This document shows positions 42,857 through 50,630 of a stretch of DNA of 64,000 bases, one piece after another (the stretch's first letter is position 1; the number at the start of each line of letters is the position of its first letter). Source of the stretch: CAJCJE01 sp035948315 (GTDB lineage Bacteria; Actinomycetota; Actinomycetes; Mycobacteriales; Pseudonocardiaceae); assembly GCA_035948315.1 (NCBI GenBank), contig DASZJG010000056.1, forward strand, positions 62,001-126,000, given 5' to 3'. The notes under the pieces were generated by a model. That model made no database searches, was not told where the DNA came from, and saw only the letters and a list, made by a program, of their open reading frames with translations. The translations under genes were made by a program, and so were the position numbers.

Positions 42857-42960
42857 TCGGTGACGCATCTGATGCAATCCTCCCTTCGGGGAGCAGGAAG
42901 CAGGAACTGTCCGGCGCGAGCCGGGCTGGGAATCCCCGCCGTTCACGACGGGGAGGTACG
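42857..42960 (+). ncRNA. Candidate TnpB guide (omega/re) RNA 3' part and right end
   Basis: The 104 bases after tnpB include the right-end hairpin (42934-42953: CCCCG/CGGGG arms with one mismatch and a TTCA loop). By analogy with known TnpB systems the guide RNA covers the end of the gene through this hairpin, and the guide itself is the flanking DNA just after about 42957, here the 3' end of the adjacent dehydrogenase gene. Boundaries are inferred. Confidence 0.4.
42934..42953. repeat. Right-end hairpin of the TnpB element
   Basis: CCCCGCCG and CGACGGGG pair with one mismatch around a TTCA loop and are followed by AGG, matching the left-end hairpin in form. Confidence 0.6.
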
Positions 42961-43791
42961 TCAAGCTGTAGCCACACCCTCCGCGTTGAGCTGACGAGTC
43001 AGGTCCACCGCGAGGTCCACCATCGTGGAGCCCGGTTCGGTGACATCGACGAGAAGCCGGACGTCCTTGCCGATGGTCGGCGCGAACTGTGATCGGGCCA
43101 GCTGGGCGATCGAGCCGATGCCGGCGAGCAGCTCGACCGCGAAGCCGCGCGCGCTACCGGTGCGCAGCACGTCGAACAGCTCGTCGCCGAGTCCGGCCTG
43201 TCGTCCCAACCGGACCGCGTCGGCGACCAGCGCGACCTGGGCGGCCAGTAGGCCGTTGTTGAGCAGCTTGGCCAACTGTGCCGAGCCGGCCTCGGCGAAG
43301 CGGATCACGCGACCGGCATAGGTCTCGACGACCGGTCGCACCCGTTGGGCCGCGGCGTCCGGACCGCCCAGCAGCACCAGGAGTTCACCGGCTTCCGCCG
43401 CCTGCGGGCCGCCGCTGACCGGCGCGTCCAGCACGATGATGTCGTTTCGCGCGGCCCGCTGCGCGATCCGGCGGATCTCCGATGGTGACATGGTGGTGTG
43501 CACGAGCACGACCGTGCCCGGTGCCGCCGAGCCGACCACGCCGTCCGAGCCGAACAGCACCTCCTCGACGCCTGCCGCGTCGAACACGCAGACGCAGACG
43601 ATGTCGCAGGCGGCACCGAGCGCGGCGGGCGAGACGGCGCCCCGCGCGCCCCATGCGGACGCCTGCGTCATGACCTCACGCCGCCTGGCCCAGACGATGA
43701 TCGGGATGGCCGCCTCGGCGATGCGCCGGGCCATCGGCGTGCCCTGGTGGCCCAGACCGATGAAACCCACGGTCACGTCGCTGCTCCGCAC
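42961..43791 (-). CDS. NAD(P)-dependent beta-hydroxyacid dehydrogenase family protein
   Basis: The product is 276 residues. VGFIGLGHQGTPMARRI is the Rossmann start, VLDAPVSGGPQAAEAGELLVL the substrate-binding block and AQLAKLLNNGL the catalytic Lys region of the HIBADH/glyoxylate-reductase family. I use GTG 43791, close to the ATAGTA promoter; an ATG at 43810 is out of frame. It was probably the first gene of the operon continuing into the P450 at 41537 before the TnpB element inserted. The substrate is unknown. Confidence 0.8.
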   Translation of the reverse strand: MRSSDVTVGFIGLGHQGTPMARRIAEAAIPIIVWARRREVMTQASAWGARGAVSPAALGAACDIVCVCVFDAAGVEEVLFGSDGVVGSAAPGTVVLVHTTMSPSEIRRIAQRAARNDIIVLDAPVSGGPQAAEAGELLVLLGGPDAAAQRVRPVVETYAGRVIRFAEAGSAQLAKLLNNGLLAAQVALVADAVRLGRQAGLGDELFDVLRTGSARGFAVELLAGIGSIAQLARSQFAPTIGKDVRLLVDVTEPGSTMVDLAVDLTRQLNAEGVATA

Positions 43792-43808
43792 ATCGACACG
43801 GCGTGCAC

Positions 43809-43822
43809 ATAGTAACTACAAT
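43809..43822. promoter_or_regulatory. ATAGTA-type promoter upstream of the dehydrogenase/P450 operon
   Basis: The plus strand reads ATAGTAACTACAAT; on the minus strand it ends in CTAT followed by G, forming an ATG at 43810. That ATG opens a frame of 43 codons that overlaps the dehydrogenase start out of frame. The sequence 43823-43928 holds no gene. It is AT-rich for this genome and has two TTTAACGG copies, near 43853 and 43904. Confidence 0.5.
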
Positions 43823-43928
43823 GTGCCAGCGACATGGTTCGAGCTCCGATCATTTAACGGCGTTGTCAGAGAATGAACGAAGATTCAAATGACTGTACAA
43901 ACGTTTAACGGTTCTGGCAAGGAACGGC

Positions 43929-45158
43929 TCAGGTGACCGCGCCATCCAGCCGCAACCGCAGGATCGCCTGCTCATCGCGACCGAGTTCGGCGAGAATCTG
44001 CTCGGTGTGCTCGGCGAACTCCGGCCCCCTGCGCGGATTCGCGGGCTGTTCGTCGAACTGGACCGGTGCGGTCACCAGTTCCCGCACCTCGCCGTCGACG
44101 TCGAGGACCTCGGCGATGAAGCCGTTCGCCCGCAACTGGACATCCTGTCCGACTTCGACACTGTTGTGGATCGGAGCCCACTGACCGGCCAGCGTGGCGA
44201 ACCGCTCGCACCAGTACGCGAACGTCCGGCCCGCCAGCACCTCGCCGATCAACTCGGCGCCGATCGCGTAGTTCTCGATCAGTTTCTCGGCGCTGTCGAA
44301 CCTCGGGTCCTCGGCGAGATCCGGGCGGTCGATGTGTTTGCAGAAATCGGGCCAGTACCGGCCCGGTTGCATCATGTTCAGGTTCAGGTACCGGCCGTCC
44401 GAGGTGCGGAAGTTGCCGACGAGCGGGTTGAACACCCGGCCGCCGCTGTGCTCGGGCACGGCGGCGGGCCACGGCTCGCCGTTCACCAGGGACAGGTCGA
44501 TGGCCAGGCCGTTGGCCCACGCGCCGACGCTCAGCAGCGAAACATCCACAATGGACGCCTTGCCGGTCCGCTCGCGCTCGAACAACGCCGCCGAGATACC
44601 ACCCGCGATGGTCATCCCGCCGATGGAGTCGCCGAAGGCGGGACCTGGCATGCCGAGCACGCCACCGATCTCCGGCGCGGAAATCCCGGCAGCGCCACCG
44701 GTACGGCACCAGAAGGTCGGCTGGTCGTATCCACCTTTAGCGGCCTCCGGCCCGCGCACGCCGTGCGCGGTGCCGCGCACGTAGATGATGTCCGGGTTGA
44801 CTGCGCGGATGTCGTCCACGTCGATCTTGAGCCGGGTTCGCGCGTCGGGCAGGAAGTTGGTCACGAACACGTCGCTGTGCCGGACGATGTCGTAGAGGAC
44901 CTCGAGCGCTTCCGGCCGTTCCAGGGCGAGGCCGATGCTGCGCTTGCCCCGGTTGGGGTGCTCCATCAGTGGCGCGAACCGGCCACCCGCCGAGAGCGGA
45001 CCGAGGAAGGTGAAGCCGCGCTGGGCATCACCGGTGACCGCGTGTTCGACCTTGATCACGTCCGCGCCCCAGTCGGCCAGCACCGCACCGGCGGCGGGTA
45101 CGTAGGTGAACTGGGCGACCTCGACCACCCGAACACCGTCCATCGGCCGACCCGACAT
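43929..45158 (-). CDS. Class III CoA-transferase (CaiB/BaiF family)
   Basis: The product is 409 residues. The family start GVRVVEVAQFTYVPAAGAVLADWGADVIKVE is complete (shown here in function terms: the CoA-binding first half), NRGKRSIGLAL follows, and GDSIGGMTIAGG lies in the linker region. It is full-length. Members transfer CoA between acids or racemise 2-methylacyl-CoA. Its promoter region has a TTGAAC-CATC-GTTCAA operator that recurs beyond the neighbouring TetR gene, so it is probably controlled by that regulator. Confidence 0.85.
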   Translation of the reverse strand: MSGRPMDGVRVVEVAQFTYVPAAGAVLADWGADVIKVEHAVTGDAQRGFTFLGPLSAGGRFAPLMEHPNRGKRSIGLALERPEALEVLYDIVRHSDVFVTNFLPDARTRLKIDVDDIRAVNPDIIYVRGTAHGVRGPEAAKGGYDQPTFWCRTGGAAGISAPEIGGVLGMPGPAFGDSIGGMTIAGGISAALFERERTGKASIVDVSLLSVGAWANGLAIDLSLVNGEPWPAAVPEHSGGRVFNPLVGNFRTSDGRYLNLNMMQPGRYWPDFCKHIDRPDLAEDPRFDSAEKLIENYAIGAELIGEVLAGRTFAYWCERFATLAGQWAPIHNSVEVGQDVQLRANGFIAEVLDVDGEVRELVTAPVQFDEQPANPRRGPEFAEHTEQILAELGRDEQAILRLRLDGAVT

Positions 45159-45235
45159 GCGACCTCCCCGGTGAGACCCGAACGGACACCGGGAGTCTAT
45201 TCACCGTCCAGTGGACTGAGCAATGGTTTCTCGGA

Positions 45236-45251
45236 TTGAACCATCGTTCAA
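45236..45251. promoter_or_regulatory. Operator TTGAAC-CATC-GTTCAA (copy 1)
   Basis: Perfect 6-bp arms with a CATC spacer lie between the CoA-transferase start (45158) and the TetR stop (45257). A near copy (TGAAC-GATG-GTTCA, the same site on the other strand) lies at 45959-45972. Confidence 0.65.
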
Positions 45252-45256
45252 ATTTC

Positions 45257-45910
45257 TCAGTCGCGGGCGAAGGCCCGCACGACGAACGCGAGGAACTCCT
45301 CGACGCCAAGATCGGCCGCGTCGTCACCGACCTCGGGATCCATGCCGTGGAACGCGGTCACCACCGACGAGAACAGCCGCGCCAACGCGCGCGGATCTCC
45401 TTCGCGCAGCACGCCTTCGCGCTGGCCGTCCACGAACAGTGCCACCTCGATGTCGATCGCGTCCCGATAGGCCTTGTCGAAGGCCGCGGGCAGGGCACCC
45501 GCCTGCGGCATGCCGACGGTCAACGCGCGCGTGGTGAGCCTGCCCCAGGCCGGATAACGGCGGAAGTGATTGATCTGCAACCGGGCCATCGCGGCCAGCC
45601 GCTCGGTCGCCGGGGCCTCGTCGGCGACGATGCGCCGCATCTCGGCCACCTGGGCGGGTCCGCGGCGCATCAGCACCTCCTCGTAGAGGTGGTCCTTGCT
45701 CTGGAAGAACGAATAGATCGAGCCGACCGAGAACTCGCACAGCTCGGCGACTTCCTTCAGGCCGGTGTCGTGATAGCCGCGCTCGCTGAACAGCCGCTCG
45801 GCAGTGTCGAGGATCTGCTCGCGGCTCAGGTCGATGCGTTGCTGGCGGCGCGCCTCACGCGGACTGAGCGGTTTCGCCGCGACCCGTGCCTTACCGGTCC
45901 TGCCCGCCAT
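45257..45910 (-). CDS. TetR-family regulator
   Basis: The product is 217 residues. The HTH reads DTGLKEVAELCEFSVGSIYS then FFQSKDHLYEEVL. The N-terminal 25 residues are basic. ATG 45910 is used because GGAGAGG lies at a suitable distance. A GTG at 45916 is too close. TTGAAC/GTTCAA operators flank the gene on both sides, upstream of the CoA-transferase and of the crotonase, so it is probably the local repressor of both and of itself. Confidence 0.85.
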   Translation of the reverse strand: MAGRTGKARVAAKPLSPREARRQQRIDLSREQILDTAERLFSERGYHDTGLKEVAELCEFSVGSIYSFFQSKDHLYEEVLMRRGPAQVAEMRRIVADEAPATERLAAMARLQINHFRRYPAWGRLTTRALTVGMPQAGALPAAFDKAYRDAIDIEVALFVDGQREGVLREGDPRALARLFSSVVTAFHGMDPEVGDDAADLGVEEFLAFVVRAFARD

Positions 45911-45937
45911 GCTCACCTCTCCGATCGACCCGACCCA

Positions 45938-45973
45938 TTGAACTTGAACCTACTCCAGTGAACGATGGTTCAA
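45938..45973. promoter_or_regulatory. Divergent operator region with TTGAAC repeats (copy 2)
   Basis: TTGAAC occurs twice in tandem (45938-45949) and is followed by the inverted pair TGAAC-GATG-GTTCA (45959-45972). It lies between the divergent TetR (45910) and crotonase (45991) starts. Confidence 0.6.
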
Positions 45974-45990
45974 AACAGTGAGGAGTCGCC

Positions 45991-46755
45991 GTGTCGGATC
46001 AGCTGGTGGAGTTCGACGTCGTGGACGGCGTCGGGACGGTTGTCCTGGCCGACCCCGCGCACCGCAACGCGTTGAGCAAGCGGCTCAGCGACGAACTGGC
46101 CCGCGCGGTGGCGTCCGTGCTGGACGGTGGTGCCCGCGCGCTGGTGCTGCGCGCCGAGCCGCCGGTGTTCTGCTCGGGCGGGTCGCTGGACAGTCTGCTG
46201 AACCCGCGGCACGCCCTCGCCGAGATGTACGCGGGCTACCTCGCATTGGCGGCTGCTCCGGTCCCGACCATCGCCGAGGTGGCCGGACCCGCGATCGGTG
46301 CCGGGGTGAACCTGCCGTTGGCCTGCGACGTGATCCTGGCAGGCGAAAGCGCTCGGTTCGACCCGCGCTTCCTGGACGTGGGCATTCATCCGGGCGGTGG
46401 CCACCTGGCACGCTTGGCGCGGCGGATCGGCGAGCAGGGCGCTGCCGCGCTGATCTTGTGCGGCGACGTGCTGACCGGACGCGAAGCACAGGAACACGGT
46501 CTGACCTGGCGTTGCGTGCCCGACGCCGAACTGACCGAGACCGCGCTGCGGTTCGCGCGGCGAGTCGCGTCCCGATCCCCTGAGCTGGTACGCCGCACCA
46601 AGCAGACGCTGCGCGACACCGCGCACCTTGCCGATCTCGCGGACGCGGCGCGCATCGAACTGGCCGCGCAGCACTGGTCGGTCGAACAACCCGATTTTCG
46701 GCGCCGGGTCCGCGAGATCGCCGAGCGGATCGCGGCCCGGCACGGTTCGGGCTGA
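45991..46755 (+). CDS. Enoyl-CoA hydratase/isomerase-family protein
   Basis: The product is 254 residues. FCSGGSLDSLL and GPAIGAGVNLPLACD form the oxyanion hole, and FLDVGIHPGGG follows. The usual Glu pair of true hydratases is not obvious (VAGPAIGAG and FLDVGIHPG), so it may be an isomerase or other crotonase. The GTG start has GTGAGGAG upstream. It converges with the SDR gene and is probably controlled by the TetR at 45257. Confidence 0.85.
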   Translation: MSDQLVEFDVVDGVGTVVLADPAHRNALSKRLSDELARAVASVLDGGARALVLRAEPPVFCSGGSLDSLLNPRHALAEMYAGYLALAAAPVPTIAEVAGPAIGAGVNLPLACDVILAGESARFDPRFLDVGIHPGGGHLARLARRIGEQGAAALILCGDVLTGREAQEHGLTWRCVPDAELTETALRFARRVASRSPELVRRTKQTLRDTAHLADLADAARIELAAQHWSVEQPDFRRRVREIAERIAARHGSG

Positions 46756-46760
46756 CGATG

Positions 46761-47669
46761 TCAGCGCAGGCCGGGAGCCCTGGTGTGGAAGATGTCGGTG
46801 GCCAGCCGCGCGCCGAGCGTGGTGGCGTCCCAGCGCTTGCCGCCGTTGGAGATGGTGGCCTTCTCGTGCCAGCCACCCATCAGGTAGATCTTGTCGTGGA
46901 TCGCCCTGATCACCTGCCCGGTGACGTGCTGTGCCTCGTCGCTGGCCAGCCAGGCGACCAGCGGAGAACTGCCCGCCGGATCCATCGGGTGGTACTCGTC
47001 GGCGTCCAGCGAATCGGGTTCGAAAGCGTCACCGGCTGCCGCCGTCGCGGTCAATCGGGTCATACCGCCCGGACCGACCGCGTTCACCGTGATGCCGTAC
47101 TTGTAGAGCTCCAGGCTCGCGGTCAGGGTGAGGCCGACGATCGCGGCCTTGGCGGTCGCGTAGTTCGTCTGCCCGAAGTTGCCGACCAGTCCGGCGCCGG
47201 ACGTGGTGTTGATGACCCGACCGGTGAACCGCTCCCCCGTCTTGGCCCGCGCCCGCCACTTCTTGGCCGCCAGGTGGGTCAGCAGCCAGGTTCCGCGAAC
47301 GTGCACCCGCATGACGGCGTCGAAGTCGGCGGTGGGCATGCTCCACACGACCTTGTCGCGCACGATGCCCGCGTTGTTCACCACGACATCGAGCCTGCCG
47401 AACTCCTCGTGCGCCCGTTCGACCAGTGCGGTGGCCTGGTCCTCGTCCGCGACATCGGCGTAGTCGGCGATCGCGACGCCGCCGTTGGCTGTGATCAGCT
47501 TCACGACGTCGTCCGCGTCCCGGCCCGCTCCCTCACCGCGCACCGACGTGCCCAGGTCGTTGACGATCACCGTTGCGCCCTGCCGAGCGAACTCGAGCGC
47601 GTGGCCTCGGCCGATGCCGTGGGCGGCGCCGGTCACGACAGCCACCTTGCCCGCGAGCAGACCGGACAT
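46761..47669 (-). CDS. SDR, (3R)-hydroxyacyl-CoA dehydrogenase type
   Basis: The product is 302 residues. VVTGAAHGIGRGHALEFARQ, VVNNAGIVRDKVVWSM and TNYATAKAAIVG give the complete SDR site. The NDLG segment and the insert after it, plus the C-terminal extension of about 50 residues, resemble the peroxisomal MFE-2-like hydroxyacyl-CoA dehydrogenases common in actinobacterial steroid and fatty-acid clusters. Start ATG 47669 has GGAGGTACTG upstream. It is 12 bp after the CoA-transferase and belongs to the same operon. Confidence 0.85.
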   Translation of the reverse strand: MSGLLAGKVAVVTGAAHGIGRGHALEFARQGATVIVNDLGTSVRGEGAGRDADDVVKLITANGGVAIADYADVADEDQATALVERAHEEFGRLDVVVNNAGIVRDKVVWSMPTADFDAVMRVHVRGTWLLTHLAAKKWRARAKTGERFTGRVINTTSGAGLVGNFGQTNYATAKAAIVGLTLTASLELYKYGITVNAVGPGGMTRLTATAAAGDAFEPDSLDADEYHPMDPAGSSPLVAWLASDEAQHVTGQVIRAIHDKIYLMGGWHEKATISNGGKRWDATTLGARLATDIFHTRAPGLR

Positions 47670-47681
47670 CAGTACCTCCAA

Positions 47682-48866
47682 TCAGGAAAGGGAGTCACGC
47701 AGGATCTCGTCCCGGTGCTCATCGAGCGTCGGCGCGCGCGTCGTCGCCGATGGCGGGGTCTGGCCGACGACGCGCACCGGGAACGGCAGCTCGTCGGCGA
47801 GGAGGTCGACGGCGGGCTGCCACGGCATCCGGTCGAGGAACTGTGGGTCGCGCGCGATGGATTCCGGCGTGTTCACCGGACCGATGGGCACGTCGTGCGC
47901 CAGTCCGAAGTGGACCCACTCGGCCGTTGTCCGCTTTCGGAAGATCCCGGCCAGTTCGTGGCGCAGTTCGAGGTCGCCCACGGCGTGGTCGGCCAGTGCC
48001 TCGCCCGGCTTGGCCGCGAACAGGTCGTCGCGGCCGACCGCCTGGCAGAAGTTGCGCCAGAACTTCCGTTCCGAAGCCATGAACAGCACGCAGCCGTCCG
48101 CGGCTTCGTAGAACTGGTAGCGCACGCCCTCCGCCATGCCACCGGTTCCGGGTGGACGGCGCCGGTAGCCGTCGGTCGGGTTGCCGGTGACCTCGGACTC
48201 GGGACGCTGGTAGGCGCGATGTGTTTCGCTGCGCAGCCAGTCGAACGCGGCAGCCGCGTCCGACTGCGCCACTTCGAGGAAGCAACCCTCGCCGGTCTCA
48301 CGAGCGCGCAGCACGCCGGCGAGCAGCGCGGTGGCGCCGTACAACGGGCCGGCGTTGATGCCGATCGACGTGTGGTCCGGAATGCTGGGCAGCCCGTCCG
48401 GGCCGGGCACCGGCGCCACGGTGCCCGCCCACGCGTCGTAGGCGATGCCGTGACTGGGCAGGTCCCGGTACGGACCGGTCATGCCGTAGCCGGACAGGCT
48501 GAGCATGACGATCCTCGGATTGGTGTCGCGCAGGCGCTCGTAGCCGAGCCCGCGCCGGGCGAGCATGCCCGGCCGCATGGCCTCGACGACGGCGTCCGCG
48601 CGTTCGACCAGCCGCAGGAAGGTCGCCTTGTCCGCGTCCGTGGTCAGGTCCAGCACGATGCTTCGCTTGCCGCGGTTGACGTGCAGGTGCAGCAGGGACA
48701 CGTCGTCGACGATCGGCCAGCTCATCTTGCGGATGTAGTCGCCGGAGGGCGGCTCGACCTTGATGACGTCCGCGCCGAGATCAGCGAGCGGAGTGGACAC
48801 CGCGCCCGGTCCGAGCATGGCGCACTCGACGATGCGCAACCCGGACAACAGCTCACCTGCCGCCAC
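47682..48866 (-). CDS. Class III CoA-transferase (CaiB/BaiF family)
   Basis: The product is 394 residues. LADLGADVIKVEPPSGDYIR, NRGKRSIVLDL and SGYGMTGPY mark the family. It is full-length. The GTG start at 48866 has GGGAGGTGAC just upstream. It is followed by the hydroxyacyl-CoA dehydrogenase gene, so a racemase (AMACR-like) or CoA-transfer step feeding beta-oxidation is likely. It shares a divergent AT-rich promoter with the crotonase at 48944. Confidence 0.85.
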   Translation of the reverse strand: MAAGELLSGLRIVECAMLGPGAVSTPLADLGADVIKVEPPSGDYIRKMSWPIVDDVSLLHLHVNRGKRSIVLDLTTDADKATFLRLVERADAVVEAMRPGMLARRGLGYERLRDTNPRIVMLSLSGYGMTGPYRDLPSHGIAYDAWAGTVAPVPGPDGLPSIPDHTSIGINAGPLYGATALLAGVLRARETGEGCFLEVAQSDAAAAFDWLRSETHRAYQRPESEVTGNPTDGYRRRPPGTGGMAEGVRYQFYEAADGCVLFMASERKFWRNFCQAVGRDDLFAAKPGEALADHAVGDLELRHELAGIFRKRTTAEWVHFGLAHDVPIGPVNTPESIARDPQFLDRMPWQPAVDLLADELPFPVRVVGQTPPSATTRAPTLDEHRDEILRDSLS

Positions 48867-48897
48867 GTCACCTCCCGGCCGTTACTGTGCCTATACC

Positions 48898-48922
48898 GTG
48901 TCTATTTTATATAATATCTAAT
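48898..48922. promoter_or_regulatory. AT-rich divergent promoter with a TATAAT hexamer
   Basis: The stretch after CCGTG includes TATTTTATATAATATC; a perfect TATAAT lies at 48910-48915, suited to the rightward crotonase gene, and TATAAA appears on the other strand for the CoA-transferase. Confidence 0.5.
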
Positions 48923-48943
48923 CGCCGGAGTCGAGGAGTGGCC

Positions 48944-49762
48944 GTGCCCGAGTACGAGACGCTGGACTACACCGAGCGGGACGGCGTTGCCTGGCTGACG
49001 CTCAACCGACCGGACGTGCACAACGCGTTCGACGCCCTGATGATGAGCGAGATCCACCAGTGCTGGCGCGACCTGCGCGCCAACGACGACGTCCGCGCGA
49101 TCGTCCTGACCGGCGCGGGCGACAAGGCATTCTGCACCGGCCTGGACCGCACCGCGGCCGGGATCGGCGAGGCCGCGACGCACGGACCCGGCCAGCGCGG
49201 CGCCACTCCCCTGCACCTCGACGACCCCGGCGACCTGCTGCCGCCGAAAACCGCGGGCCAACTGTGGAAGCCGGTCATCGCGGCGGTCAACGGGATGGCC
49301 TGCGGCGGCGCGTTCTACCTGCTCGGCGAGGTCGAGATCATCATCGCCGCCGAGCACGCGACGTTCTTCGACCCGCACACCACCTTCGGCATGGCCGCCG
49401 TGCTGGAACCCATGTTCATGCTCAAGCGCATGCCGCTTGGCGAGGTCGCGCGGATGTCGCTGCTCGGTTCGACCGAGCGGATGAGCGCCCAGCGGGCCCA
49501 CCAGATCGGTCTGGTCCAGGAGGTGGTGCCCGCGGCCGACCTGCACAACGCCGCGGAGCGCGTCGCCACCGCGATCGCGGCGCATCCGGCGCTCGCCGTC
49601 CAGGCAACCGTGCGTGCCCTGTGGTACGGCCAGGAACTCGGCCTGCGGCAGGCGCTGGACGTCGGCAAGAGCCTGGTCATGCTGGGCACCGACGAGCGGT
49701 CGCTGGCCGAGGGCCAGGCCCGGTTCAACTCCGGCGCTCGGCAGGAGTGGTGGCTGCGCTGA
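48944..49762 (+). CDS. Enoyl-CoA hydratase/isomerase-family protein
   Basis: The product is 272 residues. FCTGLDRTAAGIGEA and NGMACGGAFYLLGEVEI form the oxyanion hole, and the segment DPHTTFGMAAVLEPM stands where the second Glu usually lies. GTG 48944 is used because GAGGAG is 5-10 bases upstream; GTG 48938 lies within that site and an upstream frame from 48887 crosses the promoter. It converges with the SDR gene at 49769. Confidence 0.85.
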   Translation: MPEYETLDYTERDGVAWLTLNRPDVHNAFDALMMSEIHQCWRDLRANDDVRAIVLTGAGDKAFCTGLDRTAAGIGEAATHGPGQRGATPLHLDDPGDLLPPKTAGQLWKPVIAAVNGMACGGAFYLLGEVEIIIAAEHATFFDPHTTFGMAAVLEPMFMLKRMPLGEVARMSLLGSTERMSAQRAHQIGLVQEVVPAADLHNAAERVATAIAAHPALAVQATVRALWYGQELGLRQALDVGKSLVMLGTDERSLAEGQARFNSGARQEWWLR

Positions 49763-49768
49763 TCGCCC

Positions 49769-50524
49769 TCACTTGCGTCCGCCAGTCGCGTACACGACCT
49801 GGCCGGAGACGAAGCCCGCGCCCTCACTGACCAGGTAGGACACCAGGTGCGCGATGTCCTCTGGCCGGCCGGTCCTGCCGACCGCGGTTCGGGCGACGTA
49901 GCGCTCGCGCAGTTCCTCGAACGAGATGCCGATCCGTTCGGCCGTCGCCCTGGTCATCTCGGTCTCGATGAAACCGGGAGCGACCGAATTGGCCGTCACC
50001 CCGTACTTGCCCAGTTCGATGGCGAGGGTCTTGGTGAAGCCCTGAATGCCAGCCTTGGCCGCTGAGTAGTTCACCTGGCCGCGGTTGCCCAGTGCGGCCG
50101 AGGACGAGATGTTCACGATCCGCCCGTAACCGGCGTCGACCATGTAGCCCTGCACGGCCCTGGTCACCAGGAATGCACCGCGCAGGTGCACCGCGAGCAC
50201 CGTGTCCCAGTCGGACTCGGTCATCCGGAACAGCAGGTTGTCCCTGGTGAAGCCAGCGTTGTTGATCAGCACGGTCGGTGAGCCCAGCTCCGCCGCAGCC
50301 GTCTCGACCGCCGACGTCACCGAGGAACCGTCGGTGACGTCGGCGATGACCGCGACGGCTCGGCCGCCGGTCGCGGAGATCTCCTTGGCTGTCGTGTGCG
50401 CCGCGTCGGCGTCCTTGTCGAGTACGGCAACGGCCATGCCGTCACCGGCGAGCCGCCGCGCGATGGCCGCGCCGATCCCGCTTGCGCCACCGGTCACGAT
50501 GGCGGTCCTGCCCACAGTCGTCAT
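49769..50524 (-). CDS. FabG-like short-chain dehydrogenase
   Basis: The product is 251 residues. TGGASGIGAAIARRLAGDG, LINNAGFTRDNLLFRM and VNYSAAKAGIQGFTK are close to the FabG/acetoacetyl-CoA reductase consensus. The C-terminus GFVSGQVVYATGG is standard. Start ATG 50524 directly follows TATAAAATATATTC on its strand, so the message is probably leaderless. It likely reduces or oxidises a 3-oxoacyl thioester. Confidence 0.85.
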   Translation of the reverse strand: MTTVGRTAIVTGGASGIGAAIARRLAGDGMAVAVLDKDADAAHTTAKEISATGGRAVAVIADVTDGSSVTSAVETAAAELGSPTVLINNAGFTRDNLLFRMTESDWDTVLAVHLRGAFLVTRAVQGYMVDAGYGRIVNISSSAALGNRGQVNYSAAKAGIQGFTKTLAIELGKYGVTANSVAPGFIETEMTRATAERIGISFEELRERYVARTAVGRTGRPEDIAHLVSYLVSEGAGFVSGQVVYATGGRK

Positions 50525-50578
50525 GAATATATTTTATACAACAGCAACACGCGTCTTATATACTTTGTTTCAGATAAG
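50525..50578. promoter_or_regulatory. AT-rich control region between SDR and GntR genes
   Basis: One AT-rich block (50525-50540) abuts the SDR start codon. A second (50555-50578) begins with CTTAT and ends with ATAAG, inverted arms with a 14-bp spacer, possibly a GntR autoregulatory site. About 50 bp further on is the GntR start. Confidence 0.4.
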
Positions 50579-50630
50579 ATCCGCTAAAATTGCCTGGTCA
50601 GCAGGGACGGCCGGGCCGAGGCAGGGGAGC

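Larger units (their letters stand above)
41555..42957 (+). mobile_element. TnpB-only (IS200/IS605-type) transposable element
   Basis: About 1.4 kb holds one tnpB gene bounded by similar hairpins with a TTCA loop followed by GGGGAGG: left 41559-41578, right 42934-42953. No tnpA (HUH/Y1 transposase) is present, so the element must rely on TnpA from elsewhere. The right end stops 4-7 bp before the stop codon of the gene at 42961, and the left end lies about 18 bp before the P450 start. It therefore splits a single leftward operon. Exact ends are not certain. Confidence 0.75.

Noticed and set aside
43676..43810. 43-codon frame from the ATG fused to the 43809 promoter
   Set aside because: It is out of frame with the dehydrogenase and has no family features; it may only reflect the promoter sequence, so it is not listed as a gene.
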